Source: Serratia sp. M24T3 (lineage in GTDB: Bacteria > Pseudomonadota > Gammaproteobacteria > Enterobacterales > Enterobacteriaceae). Taken from it: a stretch of DNA of 54,687 bases. This document shows positions 1 through 8,585 of the stretch, piece by piece. The notes under the pieces are model-generated. The model saw nothing but the letters and a program-made list of their open reading frames with translations. It made no database searches and was not told the DNA's origin. The stretch is taken from positions 1 through 54,687 of the forward strand of contig NZ_AJHJ01000030.1 in the NCBI RefSeq assembly GCF_000257645.1. The letters are read 5' to 3'. The position numbers and the translations under genes were made by a program. Position 1 is the first letter of the stretch; the number at the start of each line of letters is the position of its first letter.

Positions 1-19
1 CTTTTCAACTGCATCGAAT

Positions 20-96
<77 letters not shown>

Positions 97-110
97 TCCG
101 ATGGAGGCGA

Positions 111-138
111 ACTATACTCCCCGTGAGAAATGATGCAA
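111..138 (-). promoter_or_regulatory. Probable promoter of the initiator tRNA gene
   Basis: On the minus strand a TTGCAT box (138-133) and a TATAGT box (116-111) are separated by 16 nt and lie just upstream of the tRNA 5' end at 96. The stretch after the -10 box is GC-rich, as in stringently controlled stable-RNA promoters. Assignment is by motif and position only. Confidence 0.6.
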
Positions 139-315
139 CCCCTTTTTGTATTTGATTGAGATAAAGCGTTTTATTGCTCCCTTTTTGCTCATTGTGCTGG
201 TTAATCCCTCTATTTTTCGTTAAAGCATTTTTTTGTTGGGTACAATTCCTTTCCTTACTCCCCTTTGTTATCGTTCTCACCAAAGATTTTCCCCCCTGAG
301 CAAGAGAGTGCATTA

Positions 316-1494
316 ATGAAAGGACGTTGGACTAAGTATTTGCTGAGTGGGCTGGTAATCGCCATTTTGGCTGGCTGTTCATCCCGCCCCACCGATCGGG
401 GCCAGCAATATAAAGATGGGCGACTCGATAACGCGCTTGAGTATGTCAATCAGCCCAATGCGACCGGCAAAGCCGTCAATGCCAGAGATTACGCTGACCA
501 GATTCTGGAAGTGCAAGCCGCGTCTTCAACCTTATATAACCGTAACAACTCAAACTATAGTGCGATTGAGCAATGGGCTCGTGCTGGTGCCGACACTCGC
601 ACCCTGAGTCAGTACGGTATTAGTGCCTATCAAATGGAAGGTGCCGACAATTTCGGCAATGTGCAGTTCACTGGCTACTACACTCCGGTGGTACAGGCCC
701 GTTATACTCCGCAGGGCGAATTCCAGTATCCGCTTTATCGTATGCCGCCAAAGGCACGCGGCGGCCGTTTGCCTGACCGCGCCTCTATCTATGCCGGTGC
801 ACTGAGCAGCCGTTACGCGGTAGCCTATACCAATTCCCTGATGGACAACTTCATGATGGAGGTGCAGGGCAGTGGTTATGTTGATTACGGCGACGGTCGT
901 CCGTTGACCTTCTTCGGCTACGGCGGCAAAAACGGCCATGCGTATCGCAGTATCGGTAAAATCCTTATCGACCGTGGCGAAGTCGCGCGTCAGGATATGT
1001 CGATGCAGGCAATTCGTCATTGGGCCGATACTCACAGCCCGGCCGAGGTTCTCGAGCTGCTGGAACAAAATCCTTCTTACGTGTTCTTCAAACCTGAGCC
1101 TTACACCCCTGTTCGCGGCGCGGCGGGCGTTCCATTGGTGGCCAAGGCATCAGTAGCATCAGACCGTTCCCTGATCCCTTCAGGTACCACGTTGCTGGCT
1201 GAAGTACCCGAGCTGAATAACGAAGGCAAATTTACCGGCAGATACCATCTGCGCCTGATGGTGGCGCTGGACGTAGGTGGCGCGATTAAAGGGCAACATT
1301 TCGATATGTATCAAGGGATTGGTCCTCAAGCTGCGATTCCGGCAGGATTTTATAATCACTATGGTCGCGTATGGGTGTTAAAATCGTCGCAGGCCGCCCA
1401 GCCATTGATGACCTCTTATCAGGAGGCACCGATGAGCGGTGGGTCCCAGCTGGTACCGGCTGATGGGGCCAAGAATCCTTTTGCAGACAATTAA
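316..1494 (+). CDS. mltA: Membrane-bound lytic murein transglycosylase A
   Basis: MltA cleaves the MurNAc-GlcNAc bond of peptidoglycan to give 1,6-anhydromuropeptides and is anchored to the inner face of the outer membrane. The protein is 392 aa from the ATG at 316. This start gives MKGRW, as in E. coli MltA, and a lipoprotein signal with lipobox LAGC (lipidated Cys21). An upstream in-frame start at 265 would bury that signal. The C-terminal 3D-type domain carries the conserved LDVGGAIKGQHFD segment with the catalytic aspartate. The C-terminus is somewhat longer than in E. coli and rich in G, S and A. tcdA follows 28 nt downstream on the same strand, so the two may be co-transcribed. The identity rests on strong similarity along the whole length. 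Confidence 0.96.
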   Translation: MKGRWTKYLLSGLVIAILAGCSSRPTDRGQQYKDGRLDNALEYVNQPNATGKAVNARDYADQILEVQAASSTLYNRNNSNYSAIEQWARAGADTRTLSQYGISAYQMEGADNFGNVQFTGYYTPVVQARYTPQGEFQYPLYRMPPKARGGRLPDRASIYAGALSSRYAVAYTNSLMDNFMMEVQGSGYVDYGDGRPLTFFGYGGKNGHAYRSIGKILIDRGEVARQDMSMQAIRHWADTHSPAEVLELLEQNPSYVFFKPEPYTPVRGAAGVPLVAKASVASDRSLIPSGTTLLAEVPELNNEGKFTGRYHLRLMVALDVGGAIKGQHFDMYQGIGPQAAIPAGFYNHYGRVWVLKSSQAAQPLMTSYQEAPMSGGSQLVPADGAKNPFADN

Positions 1495-1522
1495 TAGTAA
1501 GTAGATAGAGAGGTTACTCAAC

Positions 1523-2389
1523 ATGGCAGCAGAATATTCTGAGGCTTATCAACAACGTTTCGGCGGCACTGCACGTTTATATGGTCAGCAGGCCCTGGCG
1601 CTGTTTTCTGCTGCGCATGTTTGTGTGATCGGAATTGGTGGCGTTGGATCGTGGGCGGCTGAAGCCCTGGCGCGAACTGGAATTGGCGCAATAACGCTGA
1701 TTGATATGGACGATGTCTGTGTCACCAATACCAATCGCCAGATCCACGCACTGCGCGAAAATGTTGGTCAATCGAAGACCGAGGTAATGGCGCAGCGTAT
1801 TCTGGCGATTAACCCGGAGTGTCAGGTCACCTGCGTGGATGATTTTATTACCCCGGATAATGTCGCGGAAATGCTGAATCGTAATTTCAGCTATGTAATT
1901 GATGCAATTGACAGCGTGCGTCCAAAAGCCGCGCTGCTTTCATACTGCCGTCGTTATAAAATCCCGGTGGTGACTACTGGTGGGGCAGGGGGGCAAATTG
2001 ATCCAACTCGTATTGAAGTCGCCGATCTGGCAAAAACTATTCAGGATCCTTTGGCGGCGAAGCTGCGTGAACGCCTGAAGAACGACTTCAACGTCACCAG
2101 GAACAACAAAGGCAAGCTGGGTATCGACTGCGTATTCTCAAGCGAACCGCTGATGTATCCGCAGGCCGATGGCTCGGTTTGTGCTTCGCGCGCTACTGCC
2201 GAAGGCCCTAAACGCATGGACTGCGAGTCAGGATTTGGTGCCGCGACCATGGTCACGGCAAGCTTCGGTTTTGTTGCGGTATCACACGTATTGAAGAAGA
2301 TGATGGCCAAGGCTCAGCGCGAGGCTGCTAAACCCGTCGCCCTTGAAGCTACAGCTGCGTTGTCTGCACTTGTTCACCCAAGTCATTAA
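1523..2389 (+). CDS. tcdA: tRNA threonylcarbamoyladenosine dehydratase (cyclic t6A forming)
   Basis: TcdA (CsdL) is an E1-like enzyme. It uses ATP to cyclise t6A at position 37 of ANN-decoding tRNAs to ct6A. The 288-aa protein has the nucleotide-binding GIGGVG motif at residues 37-42 and the conserved DMDDVCVTNTNRQ stretch around 61-73. A Cys-containing C-terminal region (CESGFGAATMVTA) is also present. In E. coli it works with the CsdA/CsdE sulfur system, and here csdE-csdA lies immediately downstream in convergent orientation. The oddity is the C-terminus. E. coli TcdA ends about 20 residues earlier, and here residues ~271-288 are translated from an ERIC-type repeat that begins near 2334. 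The core enzyme appears intact. Confidence 0.96.
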   Translation: MAAEYSEAYQQRFGGTARLYGQQALALFSAAHVCVIGIGGVGSWAAEALARTGIGAITLIDMDDVCVTNTNRQIHALRENVGQSKTEVMAQRILAINPECQVTCVDDFITPDNVAEMLNRNFSYVIDAIDSVRPKAALLSYCRRYKIPVVTTGGAGGQIDPTRIEVADLAKTIQDPLAAKLRERLKNDFNVTRNNKGKLGIDCVFSSEPLMYPQADGSVCASRATAEGPKRMDCESGFGAATMVTASFGFVAVSHVLKKMMAKAQREAAKPVALEATAALSALVHPSH

Positions 2390-2443
2390 CGGCAACCGGC
2401 GGCAGCAGATTCACAGGCTGGCCGTTTTACAATGACTAAGATG
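2334..2443. repeat. Degenerate ERIC-type repeat fused to the 3' end of tcdA
   Basis: The stretch gtcgcccttgaagct at 2336-2350, followed by a ctgcgttg...cttgttcaccc pattern, matches the opening half of the ERIC-type units at 7416. The second half (ggctggccg...caatgactaag) is eroded but keeps the order of the unit's end. The first part lies inside the tcdA reading frame and supplies its last codons and stop. Confidence 0.7.
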
Positions 2444-2457
2444 TTTAGTCTGTAAAA
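2425..2457. terminator. Bidirectional hairpin between convergent tcdA and csdE
   Basis: The arms ttttaca..gactaa (2425-2439) and ttagtctgtaaaa (2445-2457) pair with only a 2-nt bulge. A and T runs lie at both outer ends. The hairpin sits between the tcdA stop and the csdE stop codon at 2459, as expected for a terminator shared by convergent genes. Confidence 0.6.
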
Positions 2458-2458
2458 T

Positions 2459-2905
2459 TTATAAGCAGGCGCGGGCGATAGTTTTCACGCCTTGCGCAAG
2501 TGCGGCCAACCCGCTGGCGCGGCTGCTGCTCAGCTGTTCGCGCAATTGCAGAGTATCGAATAATGCCAAGGGATCCTGATTCAGGATTTCCTCTGCCGTT
2601 TTCCCCTCCACCGCGGTTAATAATACCGCCAGCAGGCCTTTAACGATTCGGCCTTCGCTGTCGCCGTAAAAATGAATACCGTCGTTGTCCAACTTTTCAA
2701 ACCCTAACCAAACGCGATTTTCGCAGCCAGATAGTTCAATAGCGGCGATTTTCAACGATGGTTCCAGCGGTGGTAGCGCCTTGGCTAGTTGCACCAGCTG
2801 ACGGTAACGGTCTTCCCACAGGCGAAAATGGGAGAATTTCTCTATTAAAGAGGATTCGGTGATTTGGTGTCCAAAAGGATGCGGGGCTAACATAGGTTCT
2901 CTCAT
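2459..2905 (-). CDS. csdE: Cysteine desulfurase sulfur acceptor subunit CsdE
   Basis: CsdE is a SufE-family sulfur acceptor. It takes persulfide sulfur from CsdA and passes it to partners such as TcdA. The 148-aa protein has the family signature SGCENRVWLG with acceptor Cys61, the same residue number as in E. coli. It also has the GDSEGRIVKGLLAVLLTA core. The ATG directly abuts the csdA stop codon (2906-2908), so the genes are translationally coupled in the order csdA-csdE. A second in-frame ATG four codons downstream is possible. The length agrees with E. coli (147 aa). Confidence 0.95.
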   Translation of the reverse strand: MREPMLAPHPFGHQITESSLIEKFSHFRLWEDRYRQLVQLAKALPPLEPSLKIAAIELSGCENRVWLGFEKLDNDGIHFYGDSEGRIVKGLLAVLLTAVEGKTAEEILNQDPLALFDTLQLREQLSSSRASGLAALAQGVKTIARACL

Positions 2906-4123
2906 TTAATCAGCTAAAAGCTCGACGGCAAACTTCACGCTCGACACCAGCCGCTCAACGTCCTGCCGGGTATTATAAGGAGCAAACGAGGCGCGCAGCG
3001 TTCCGCTAACGCCCAGCGCTTCGGTCAGTGGTTGGGCGCAGTGTTTCCCTGCGCGAAGTGCGACGCCTTTTTCGGCCAGTAGCGCGACAATATCACTGTG
3101 ATGAATGCCTGCGATATCAAACGCCAGCACCGATGACCCGCGGCTACGGAAACTGCGAAAACCTTCAATGCTGCCCAATGCCTGCTCCGCAAAATCTGCA
3201 AGCTGAATACTATAGGCCTCCGCTGCGTCGCGCTCTACGCGGTTTAACCATTTAATCGCCGCGGCTAGCCCCAGCACTCCGGCAATATTCGGCGTGCCGG
3301 CTTCGAAACGTTGAGGAACCTGCTGTGGCATAAACGCCTGCATGCTGGTTTGCGTCAGCATTTTGCCACCACCGTGCCAGGCGGGCATGGATTCAAGCAG
3401 CGCCGTTTTGCCGTAAAGCACGCCAATACCCGTCGGGCCATAGAGTTTATGGCCGGAGAAGGCATAAAAATCGATATCCATTGCTTTTACGTCTGTGACG
3501 CCATGCACTATGCCTTGTGCTCCATCGACCATCACTGGCGTGCCGTTGGCATGACAGAGGGCGATCGCGGCTACGAGATCGGGCTGACCACCCGTGACAT
3601 TGGACATTTGGGTAATCGCCAGCAGGCGGCTGCGTGGGTTAAGCAAAGCAGGCAGAGCGGCGATATCCGGCAGGAAATCATCATTAAGAGGCAAAGTGAT
3701 GACTTTGGCCTGACACTGTTCGGCCAGCATCAGCCAGGGGATCAGGTTGGCGTGATGCTCTGCCTGACTGACAATAATCTCGTCGCCCGGCTGTAAACGC
3801 GGGCGCAGATAGCTTTGCGCCAGCAGATTGATCGACTCGGTGGTCCCACGAGTCCAGATAATATCTTCTGCACGCGGGGCATTGATAAAATCGGCAACTG
3901 TTTGTCTTGCCTGCTCGAATTCTTCAGTTAATGACTGCGCGGCTTTATGCTGGCTGCGATGCACCGTCGCACCCGCATTTTGATAATAGTTCACCGTAGA
4001 ATCGATCACTGCCTGCGGCGTTAACGCCGTTGCCGCACTATCGAGATAGCAGGGAGAGAGCGAATCATCTTCGCGCAGCGCCGGAAATTGGCGGCGGAAA
4101 GCGGTGAAATCAAAAGGCGTCAT
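2906..4123 (-). CDS. csdA: Cysteine desulfurase CsdA
   Basis: CsdA is a PLP-dependent class V aminotransferase-fold enzyme (group II desulfurase). It removes sulfur from cysteine as an enzyme-bound persulfide. The 405-aa protein shows the PLP lysine in SGHKLYGPTGIG, the AEHHANLIPW segment, and the catalytic cysteine loop RAGKHCAQPL near residue 360. E. coli CsdA is 401 aa. It is the first gene of the csdA-csdE pair, which acts in sulfur transfer together with the neighbouring tcdA. Confidence 0.95.
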   Translation of the reverse strand: MTPFDFTAFRRQFPALREDDSLSPCYLDSAATALTPQAVIDSTVNYYQNAGATVHRSQHKAAQSLTEEFEQARQTVADFINAPRAEDIIWTRGTTESINLLAQSYLRPRLQPGDEIIVSQAEHHANLIPWLMLAEQCQAKVITLPLNDDFLPDIAALPALLNPRSRLLAITQMSNVTGGQPDLVAAIALCHANGTPVMVDGAQGIVHGVTDVKAMDIDFYAFSGHKLYGPTGIGVLYGKTALLESMPAWHGGGKMLTQTSMQAFMPQQVPQRFEAGTPNIAGVLGLAAAIKWLNRVERDAAEAYSIQLADFAEQALGSIEGFRSFRSRGSSVLAFDIAGIHHSDIVALLAEKGVALRAGKHCAQPLTEALGVSGTLRASFAPYNTRQDVERLVSSVKFAVELLAD

Positions 4124-4323
4124 AGTGTTAAAATCCTGGTCTGGCCGATGTTTTACTTACTCGGATATATGGCTGCTTATGATGAAAAAGCAAATCTATA
4201 TCACCTTTAAGAATGGTTACCTGGAAATTTACCAGATGCTTGTTATGCTGAAATAGGACGTCTGACGAATTTAAGCGAGGTTTTCCCCGCAAATTCAAGC
4301 ATCTTAATCTACAGGAGTTAATT

Positions 4324-4545
4324 ATGAAGAAGATCTTCGCGGTAGTTTCAGCTGTTTTACTTGCCGGTACCCTGGCTGCTTGTTCAAGCAACTATGTGAT
4401 GCACACCAACGATGGCCGTACCATCGTGGCAGAAGGCAAACCAAGCACTGACAGTGACACCGGTATGATCAGCTACACGGATGCCTATGGTAACAAACAG
4501 CAGATTAATAAGTCAGAAGTAAAAGAGATGGTTGAAGGGAAATAA
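4324..4545 (+). CDS. ygdI: YgdI/YgdR-family small lipoprotein
   Basis: This is a 73-aa predicted lipoprotein with signal sequence and lipobox LAAC (Cys20), followed by a small DUF903-type domain (NDGRTIVAEGKP, DAYGNKQQI). These beta-sandwich lipoproteins are common in enterobacteria, and their molecular role is not established. The position between csdA and gcvA is the same as ygdI in E. coli, which supports the symbol. Paralogues (YgdR) are similar enough that the symbol is chosen by synteny. A GC-rich hairpin (4554-4560 with 4577-4583) follows the stop codon but has no clear U-run. Confidence 0.88.
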   Translation: MKKIFAVVSAVLLAGTLAACSSNYVMHTNDGRTIVAEGKPSTDSDTGMISYTDAYGNKQQINKSEVKEMVEGK

Positions 4546-4600
4546 TTCCTTCCGGGTGCCTTTTCTCTTAAGATGAGGCACCCCCAGCCAAAAAATGGTT

Positions 4601-4795
4601 AAAAAAAAGCACCGCAAAATGCGGTGCTAAAAAATCACTTTGGACAGACAGGGTAATGTACAGGAAGTGAAAATTTGTAGCGCTTAAGCTACTGGTCTGG
4701 ATTGCCAGACAATACAAACACAACATCACAACCACAAGCCAAAAGCATCACGGCATCCTCATACCATTCAACTTTTCGTTCCGGCTACTGGAAGT
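4601..4795 (-). ncRNA. gcvB: GcvB small regulatory RNA
   Basis: Read on the minus strand, the segment starts ACTTCCAGTAGCCGGAACGA. It contains the G/U-rich linker (ttggcttgtggttgtgatgt) that pairs with ABC-transporter mRNAs. It then has the conserved CACTTCCTGTACATTACCCT block and ends in a hairpin agcaccgc-attt-gcggtgct followed by eight U. This order matches E. coli GcvB. GcvB is an Hfq-dependent sRNA that represses many amino-acid and peptide transporter mRNAs when glycine is plentiful. As in E. coli it is divergent from gcvA. The length here is about 195 nt; the 5' end is set from the promoter and the family start. Confidence 0.95.
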
Positions 4796-4801
4796 GGCGC
4801 A

Positions 4802-4830
4802 ACTATAGGTTTTTGCCTGTACATCCTCAA
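4802..4830 (-). promoter_or_regulatory. gcvB promoter, overlapping the gcvA control region
   Basis: On the minus strand TTGAGG (4830-4825) and TATAGT (4807-4802) are separated by 17 nt, and the GcvB 5' end at 4795 lies 6 nt after the -10 box. On the plus strand a perfect TATAAT at 4840-4845 is a candidate -10 box for gcvA. The two promoters therefore sit back to back, as expected for a regulator controlling both. Confidence 0.75.
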
Positions 4831-4923
4831 TGGACAATTTATAATGTCTCGGATTAAAAAAACTAATAACTAAACTTGCGCCAAAGTCTTTGACTGATGG
4901 CTTGAATGAGAAGTGTCCACTTC

Positions 4924-5850
4924 ATGTCTAAACGTTTACCTCCACTTAACTCCTTACGCGTGTTTGACGCCGCTGCTCGCCACCTTAGTTTTACCAATGC
5001 GGCAGAAGAGCTTTTCGTCACTCAGGCGGCAGTAAGCCACCAGATCAAGTCACTTGAGGACTTTTTGGGCTTAAAACTGTTCCGTCGCCGTAATCGCTCG
5101 CTGTTGTTAACAGAAGAGGGGCAGAGTTATTACCTCGACATAAAAGAAATTTTCTCCTCCTTGAATGAAGCAACGCGCAAGCTTCAGGCACGCAGTGCCA
5201 AAGGCGCATTAACGGTAAGTTTGCCACCAAGCTTCGCCATTCAATGGCTGGTGCCTAGGCTGGCTGGCTTTAACTCAGCTTATCCGGGCATTGATGTGCG
5301 CATCCAGGCGGTTGATCGCGATGAAGACAAATTATCGGATGACGTCGATGTGGCTATTTTCCACGGTCGCGGCAACTGGCCGGGTCTACGCACCGAGCGT
5401 TTATATGCCGAATACTTACTGCCGGTTTGTGCGCCGTCACTGTTAATGGGCGACAATGCGCTGAAGACGCCGGAAGACCTGTCGAAACATACCTTGCTGC
5501 ATGACGCTTCGCGGCGTGACTGGCTGGCTTATACCAAACAACTGGGGTTGCAGCATATTAATGTGCAACAGGGGCCGATTTTCAGCCACAGTGCCATGGT
5601 GGTTCAGGCTGCAGTACACGGGCAGGGCGTGGCGTTGGCGAATAATGTGATGGCGCAGACCGAGATCGAAGCCGGGCGTCTGGTTTGTCCGTTTAATGAA
5701 GTTTTAATCAGTAAAAACGCTTTTTATCTGGTTTGTCATGACAGTCAGGCAGAACTGGGTAAAATAGCCGCCTTTCGTCAGTGGATCCTGGCACGTGCTG
5801 CCAGCGAACAAGAGAAATTGCGCTTCCGCTACGATCAGCCGCAAACGTAA
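4924..5850 (+). CDS. gcvA: Glycine cleavage system transcriptional activator GcvA
   Basis: GcvA is a LysR-type regulator. It activates gcvTHP and gcvB in response to glycine and represses them with purines and GcvR. The start at 4924 gives MSKRLPPLN, as in E. coli; an upstream in-frame ATG at 4906 is less likely. The 308-aa protein has an N-terminal winged helix-turn-helix (SFTNAAEELFVTQAAVSHQI, residues ~24-43). A LysR substrate-binding domain follows. It is divergently transcribed from gcvB, its known target. Confidence 0.96.
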   Translation: MSKRLPPLNSLRVFDAAARHLSFTNAAEELFVTQAAVSHQIKSLEDFLGLKLFRRRNRSLLLTEEGQSYYLDIKEIFSSLNEATRKLQARSAKGALTVSLPPSFAIQWLVPRLAGFNSAYPGIDVRIQAVDRDEDKLSDDVDVAIFHGRGNWPGLRTERLYAEYLLPVCAPSLLMGDNALKTPEDLSKHTLLHDASRRDWLAYTKQLGLQHINVQQGPIFSHSAMVVQAAVHGQGVALANNVMAQTEIEAGRLVCPFNEVLISKNAFYLVCHDSQAELGKIAAFRQWILARAASEQEKLRFRYDQPQT

Positions 5851-5865
5851 ATCAGGATATCTCAT

Positions 5866-5896
5866 GATTCAGGAGTGCCCTGGTTGCGCCTGAATC
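5866..5896. repeat. Inverted repeat in the gcvA-ygdD gap
   Basis: gattcagg (5866-5873) and cctgaatc (5889-5896) form a perfect 8-bp stem with a 15-nt loop. No U-run follows, so this is not a classical terminator. It may be an mRNA processing or stabilising hairpin. Confidence 0.4.
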
Positions 5897-5922
5897 AGGA
5901 AAGTTGAAGGATAACGATAAAG

Positions 5923-6318
5923 ATGACCAGTCGTGCAATGTTAATCTTTGCCGCACTCAGCGGTTTTGTCTACGTAGCATTTGGTGCATTCGGTGCACAC
6001 GTATTAAGCCAGTCTCTGGGAGCCGCCGAAATGGCGTGGATCCACACTGGATTGGACTATCAGAGCGTACACACTCTGGCTATATTGGCACTGGGCGTTG
6101 CTATGCAGCATCGTAGCAGCCTGTGGTTCTACTGGAGCAGCGCGTGTCTGGCTCTCGGTACAGTATTATTTAGCGGCAGTCTCTATTGTCTGGCGCTGTC
6201 AGGACTCAGATTCTGGGTCTTCGTTACACCAATCGGCGGAACCTTCTTCCTGATTGGTTGGTTATTGATGTTAGTCGGCGCGCTGCGTCTGGGAAAAAAG
6301 GCTCAACGCCATGAATAA
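5923..6318 (+). CDS. ygdD: DUF423 family inner-membrane protein YgdD
   Basis: This is a 131-aa protein with four predicted hydrophobic segments (about residues 4-24, 45-60, 66-88 and 95-120), so an integral inner-membrane protein. The sequence follows E. coli YgdD closely (MTSR start, GAFGAHVLS and [10 protein letters not shown] segments). Its biochemical function is not established. The gene sits between gcvA and rlmM as in E. coli and overlaps the rlmM start by 8 nt, indicating translational coupling. Confidence 0.93.
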   Translation: MTSRAMLIFAALSGFVYVAFGAFGAHVLSQSLGAAEMAWIHTGLDYQSVHTLAILALGVAMQHRSSLWFYWSSACLALGTVLFSGSLYCLALSGLRFWVFVTPIGGTFFLIGWLLMLVGALRLGKKAQRHE

Positions 6319-7414
6319 TAAACTTGCACTCTACTGCCGCTCTGGCTTTGAGAAAGAATGCGCGGCTGAAATTACCGCCAAAGCGGCCGAAAGAGAAATT
6401 TTCGGTTTTGCCCGCGTGAAAGAAGGCAGCGGCTATGTATTGTTTGAGTGCTATCAGCAGGAAGATGCCGATCGTTTGGCGAAAGACATTCCTTTTCGTG
6501 AACTGATTTTTGCCCGCCAGATGCTGGTGGTCGGTGAATTGCTGAAAGATCTGCCGCCGGAAGACCGTGTCACGCCGATTGTTGGCATGTTGCAGGGGGT
6601 TGTTACCAACGGCGGTGAGCTGCGCGTTGAAGTTCCTGATACCAACGAAAGTAAAGAACTGACCAAGTTCTGCCGCAAGCTTACTGTGCCGCTCCGCTCC
6701 GCCATGCGTGAACAGCGCGTGCTGGGTAAAAAAGAGAACGCCATGCGCCCCGTGGTGCACGTATTCTTTATCGCGCCGGGATGCTGCTACGTGGGTTATT
6801 CCTACAGCAATAACAACTCTCCGTTCTATATGGGGATCCCGCGGCTTAAATTCCCATCCGAAGCGCCAAGCCGTTCGACACTGAAACTTGAAGAAGCATT
6901 TCACGTGTTTATTCCCGCCGATGAGTGGGAAGAACGCCTCGCCAGCGGCATGCATGCGGTCGATCTCGGCGCTTGCCCGGGCGGTTGGACCTATCAGCTG
7001 GTGCAGCGCAGCATGATGGTTGATGCTATCGATAACGGCCCTATGGCACCAAGCCTGATGATGACCGGACAGGTAACGCATCACCGTGAAGACGGGTTCA
7101 AATACAAACCAACGCGTAGCAACATTTACTGGCTGGTCTGCGACATGGTGGAAGTTCCTGCCAAAGTGTCTGCTCTGATGGGCGACTGGCTGGTCAACGG
7201 CTGGTGCCGCGAAGCCATCTTCAACCTGAAGTTGCCGATGAAAAAGCGCTATGAGGAAGTTTCACAGATCCTCGCGCATATGAAATCGCGTCTTGAAGAA
7301 AACGACATCAATGCGGAAATCTTTGCCAAGCAGCTTTACCATGACCGCGAAGAGGTCACGGTTCACGTACGTCGTTTTTGGCCTGTGGTGCCAGGCCGTC
7401 GCGACGAGCGCTAA
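6311..7414 (+). CDS. rlmM: 23S rRNA (cytidine-2498-2'-O)-methyltransferase RlmM
   Basis: RlmM methylates the 2'-hydroxyl of C2498 in 23S rRNA using S-adenosylmethionine. The 367-aa protein has an N-terminal THUMP-like RNA-binding region. A Rossmann methyltransferase domain follows, with the SAM motif [14 protein letters not shown] starting at residue 217. Length and C-terminus (GRRDER) agree with E. coli RlmM (366 aa). It overlaps ygdD by 8 nt. The stop codon is followed after a single base by the first unit of a tandem ERIC array. Confidence 0.96.
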   Translation: MNNKLALYCRSGFEKECAAEITAKAAEREIFGFARVKEGSGYVLFECYQQEDADRLAKDIPFRELIFARQMLVVGELLKDLPPEDRVTPIVGMLQGVVTNGGELRVEVPDTNESKELTKFCRKLTVPLRSAMREQRVLGKKENAMRPVVHVFFIAPGCCYVGYSYSNNNSPFYMGIPRLKFPSEAPSRSTLKLEEAFHVFIPADEWEERLASGMHAVDLGACPGGWTYQLVQRSMMVDAIDNGPMAPSLMMTGQVTHHREDGFKYKPTRSNIYWLVCDMVEVPAKVSALMGDWLVNGWCREAIFNLKLPMKKRYEEVSQILAHMKSRLEENDINAEIFAKQLYHDREEVTVHVRRFWPVVPGRRDER

Positions 7415-7415
7415 A

Positions 7416-7815
7416 TCCTCGTCGCCCTTGAAGCTGTGGCGGCGTTGGCGGCGCTTGCTCACCCCGGTCACTGACTTGAGTCAGCTCCCAGGGAATCTCA
7501 AGCTTGCCGCCTTGCCACAGCTCCAATGACTTAGAGGATTGTTCCTCTTCGTTCTTGAAGCTGCAGCGGCGTTGGCGGCGTTTGCTCACCCGAATCACTG
7601 ACCAGAGTCAGCTCATCGGGATTCTCAAACTGGCCGCCTTGCCACAGCTCCAATGACTTAGAGGATTGTTCCTCTTCGTTCTTGAATCTGCAGCGGCGTT
7701 GGCGGCGTTTGCTCACCCGAATCACTGACCAGAGTCAGCTCATCGGGATTCTCAAGCTTGCCGCCTTGCCACATCTCCAATGACTTTGAGGAACGTTTCT
7801 CGTCGTGCTTGAAGT
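7416..7815. repeat. Tandem array of ERIC-type repeats (3 full units plus a fragment)
   Basis: Three head-to-tail units start at 7416, 7543 and 7670, giving an exact 127-bp period, which is the classical ERIC length. A truncated fourth start follows at 7797-7815. Each unit has the order tcctc.tcg...cttgaa, ggcggcgttggcggcg, gctcaccc..tcactgac, gtcagctc..ggga, ttgccgccttgccaca, caatgactt.gagga. The central part is an imperfect palindrome resembling the ERIC core. By eye, units 2 and 3 differ at about 7 positions and units 1 and 2 at about 17. This fills most of the ~415-bp gap between the convergent genes rlmM and xni. Short open frames here are read-through of the repeats. Confidence 0.9.
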
Positions 7816-7822
7816 TTCTAAA

Positions 7823-7847
7823 TTACGGCTCAGCCTTTGAGCCGTAA
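7823..7847 (-). terminator. Hairpin at the xni stop codon
   Basis: ttacggctca (7823-7832) and tgagccgtaa (7838-7847) form a perfect 10-bp stem with a 5-nt loop. It overlaps the xni stop codon at 7830-7832. On the minus strand it is followed by TTTAG, a weak U-run, so termination of xni is plausible but not certain. Confidence 0.5.
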
Positions 7848-8585
7848 ATCTTGTAGATTTCCCTTCAAAATTACATCAGTTTGCAGCGTTGCGACGCGGC
7901 GGCTTATGAATGCCATTTCCTGATGTTCACGCAGTTTCTTTTGCCACTTTTCTGGTATTTCATTCAGGTGCAGATACAGCTCTTCCAGCGTCGGATGCTG
8001 ACTCAGCAAGGTTTCCGCGGCTTTTGGGCCAATACCGGCGACGCCCGGAATTTTACTGCTGCTGATACCCGCCAAACCCCAGTAGTCTGTTAGCTGGGTT
8101 GGAAGTACGCCGAAACTTGCCTGCACGAACGGCATGTCTAACCAGCGTTTCTGGAAGTAGTCACGTATTTGTACCTCGGGTGCGAGCAACTGGCAGTAGC
8201 CTTTATCGGTAGAAACAATCGTTACCTGATGACCTGCGCCAGCTACTTTGGCAGTAAGGGTGGCGGCGAGATCGTCCGCCTCTTGCCCCGCAGCGTGCCA
8301 GCAGGCAATTCCAATACTCTCAAAGCCGGCTTTTAATGCCGGCATTTCAGCAAACAAGTTTTCTGGCATTGGCGTTCGCCCTGCCTTGTAGTCTGGAAGG
8401 CACTGGTGTCGCCAGCTATCGTGGCGATCGTCCTCGTCGAATACAGCAACCGCGTGGGTTGGCTGAGTATGCTGAATCAGCTGATTAACGGCGTTCTGGC
8501 AGGCAATGACGCAGGGTGATCCCTGTACGGCATGAATGCGCCTGATAAGATTTAGCGCGTCGATGATTAATAAGTGAATTTTCAT
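7830..8585 (-). CDS. xni: Flap endonuclease Xni (ExoIX)
   Basis: Xni is a 5'-nuclease-superfamily flap endonuclease related to the 5'-exonuclease domain of DNA polymerase I. The 251-aa protein has the acidic metal-site motifs [14 protein letters not shown] at the N-terminus, [24 protein letters not shown] and [11 protein letters not shown] helix-hairpin-helix region [22 protein letters not shown] follows. The length equals that of E. coli Xni. In E. coli sdaCB separates ppnN from xni and the fuc operon separates xni from rlmM; neither is present here. About 175 bp upstream to ppnN contain only a short hairpin (ccgctt/aagcgg near 8720). Confidence 0.94.
   Translation of the reverse strand: MKIHLLIIDALNLIRRIHAVQGSPCVIACQNAVNQLIQHTQPTHAVAVFDEDDRHDSWRHQCLPDYKAGRTPMPENLFAEMPALKAGFESIGIACWHAAGQEADDLAATLTAKVAGAGHQVTIVSTDKGYCQLLAPEVQIRDYFQKRWLDMPFVQASFGVLPTQLTDYWGLAGISSSKIPGVAGIGPKAAETLLSQHPTLEELYLHLNEIPEKWQKKLREHQEMAFISRRVATLQTDVILKGNLQDLRLKG

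Noticed and set aside
6224-7084. Long minus-strand frame (286 codons) opposite ygdD-rlmM
   Set aside because: It lies wholly antisense to well-conserved genes and shows the His/Phe-rich composition typical of a shadow frame.
7356-7725. Two small minus-strand frames with nearly identical protein sequences
   Set aside because: They are translations of the tandem ERIC units; the shared sequence reflects the 127-bp repeat, not duplicated genes.
7416-7815. Possible CRISPR array because of regular periodic repeats
   Set aside because: The units are directly abutting at 127 bp with no unique spacers, and no cas genes are present.
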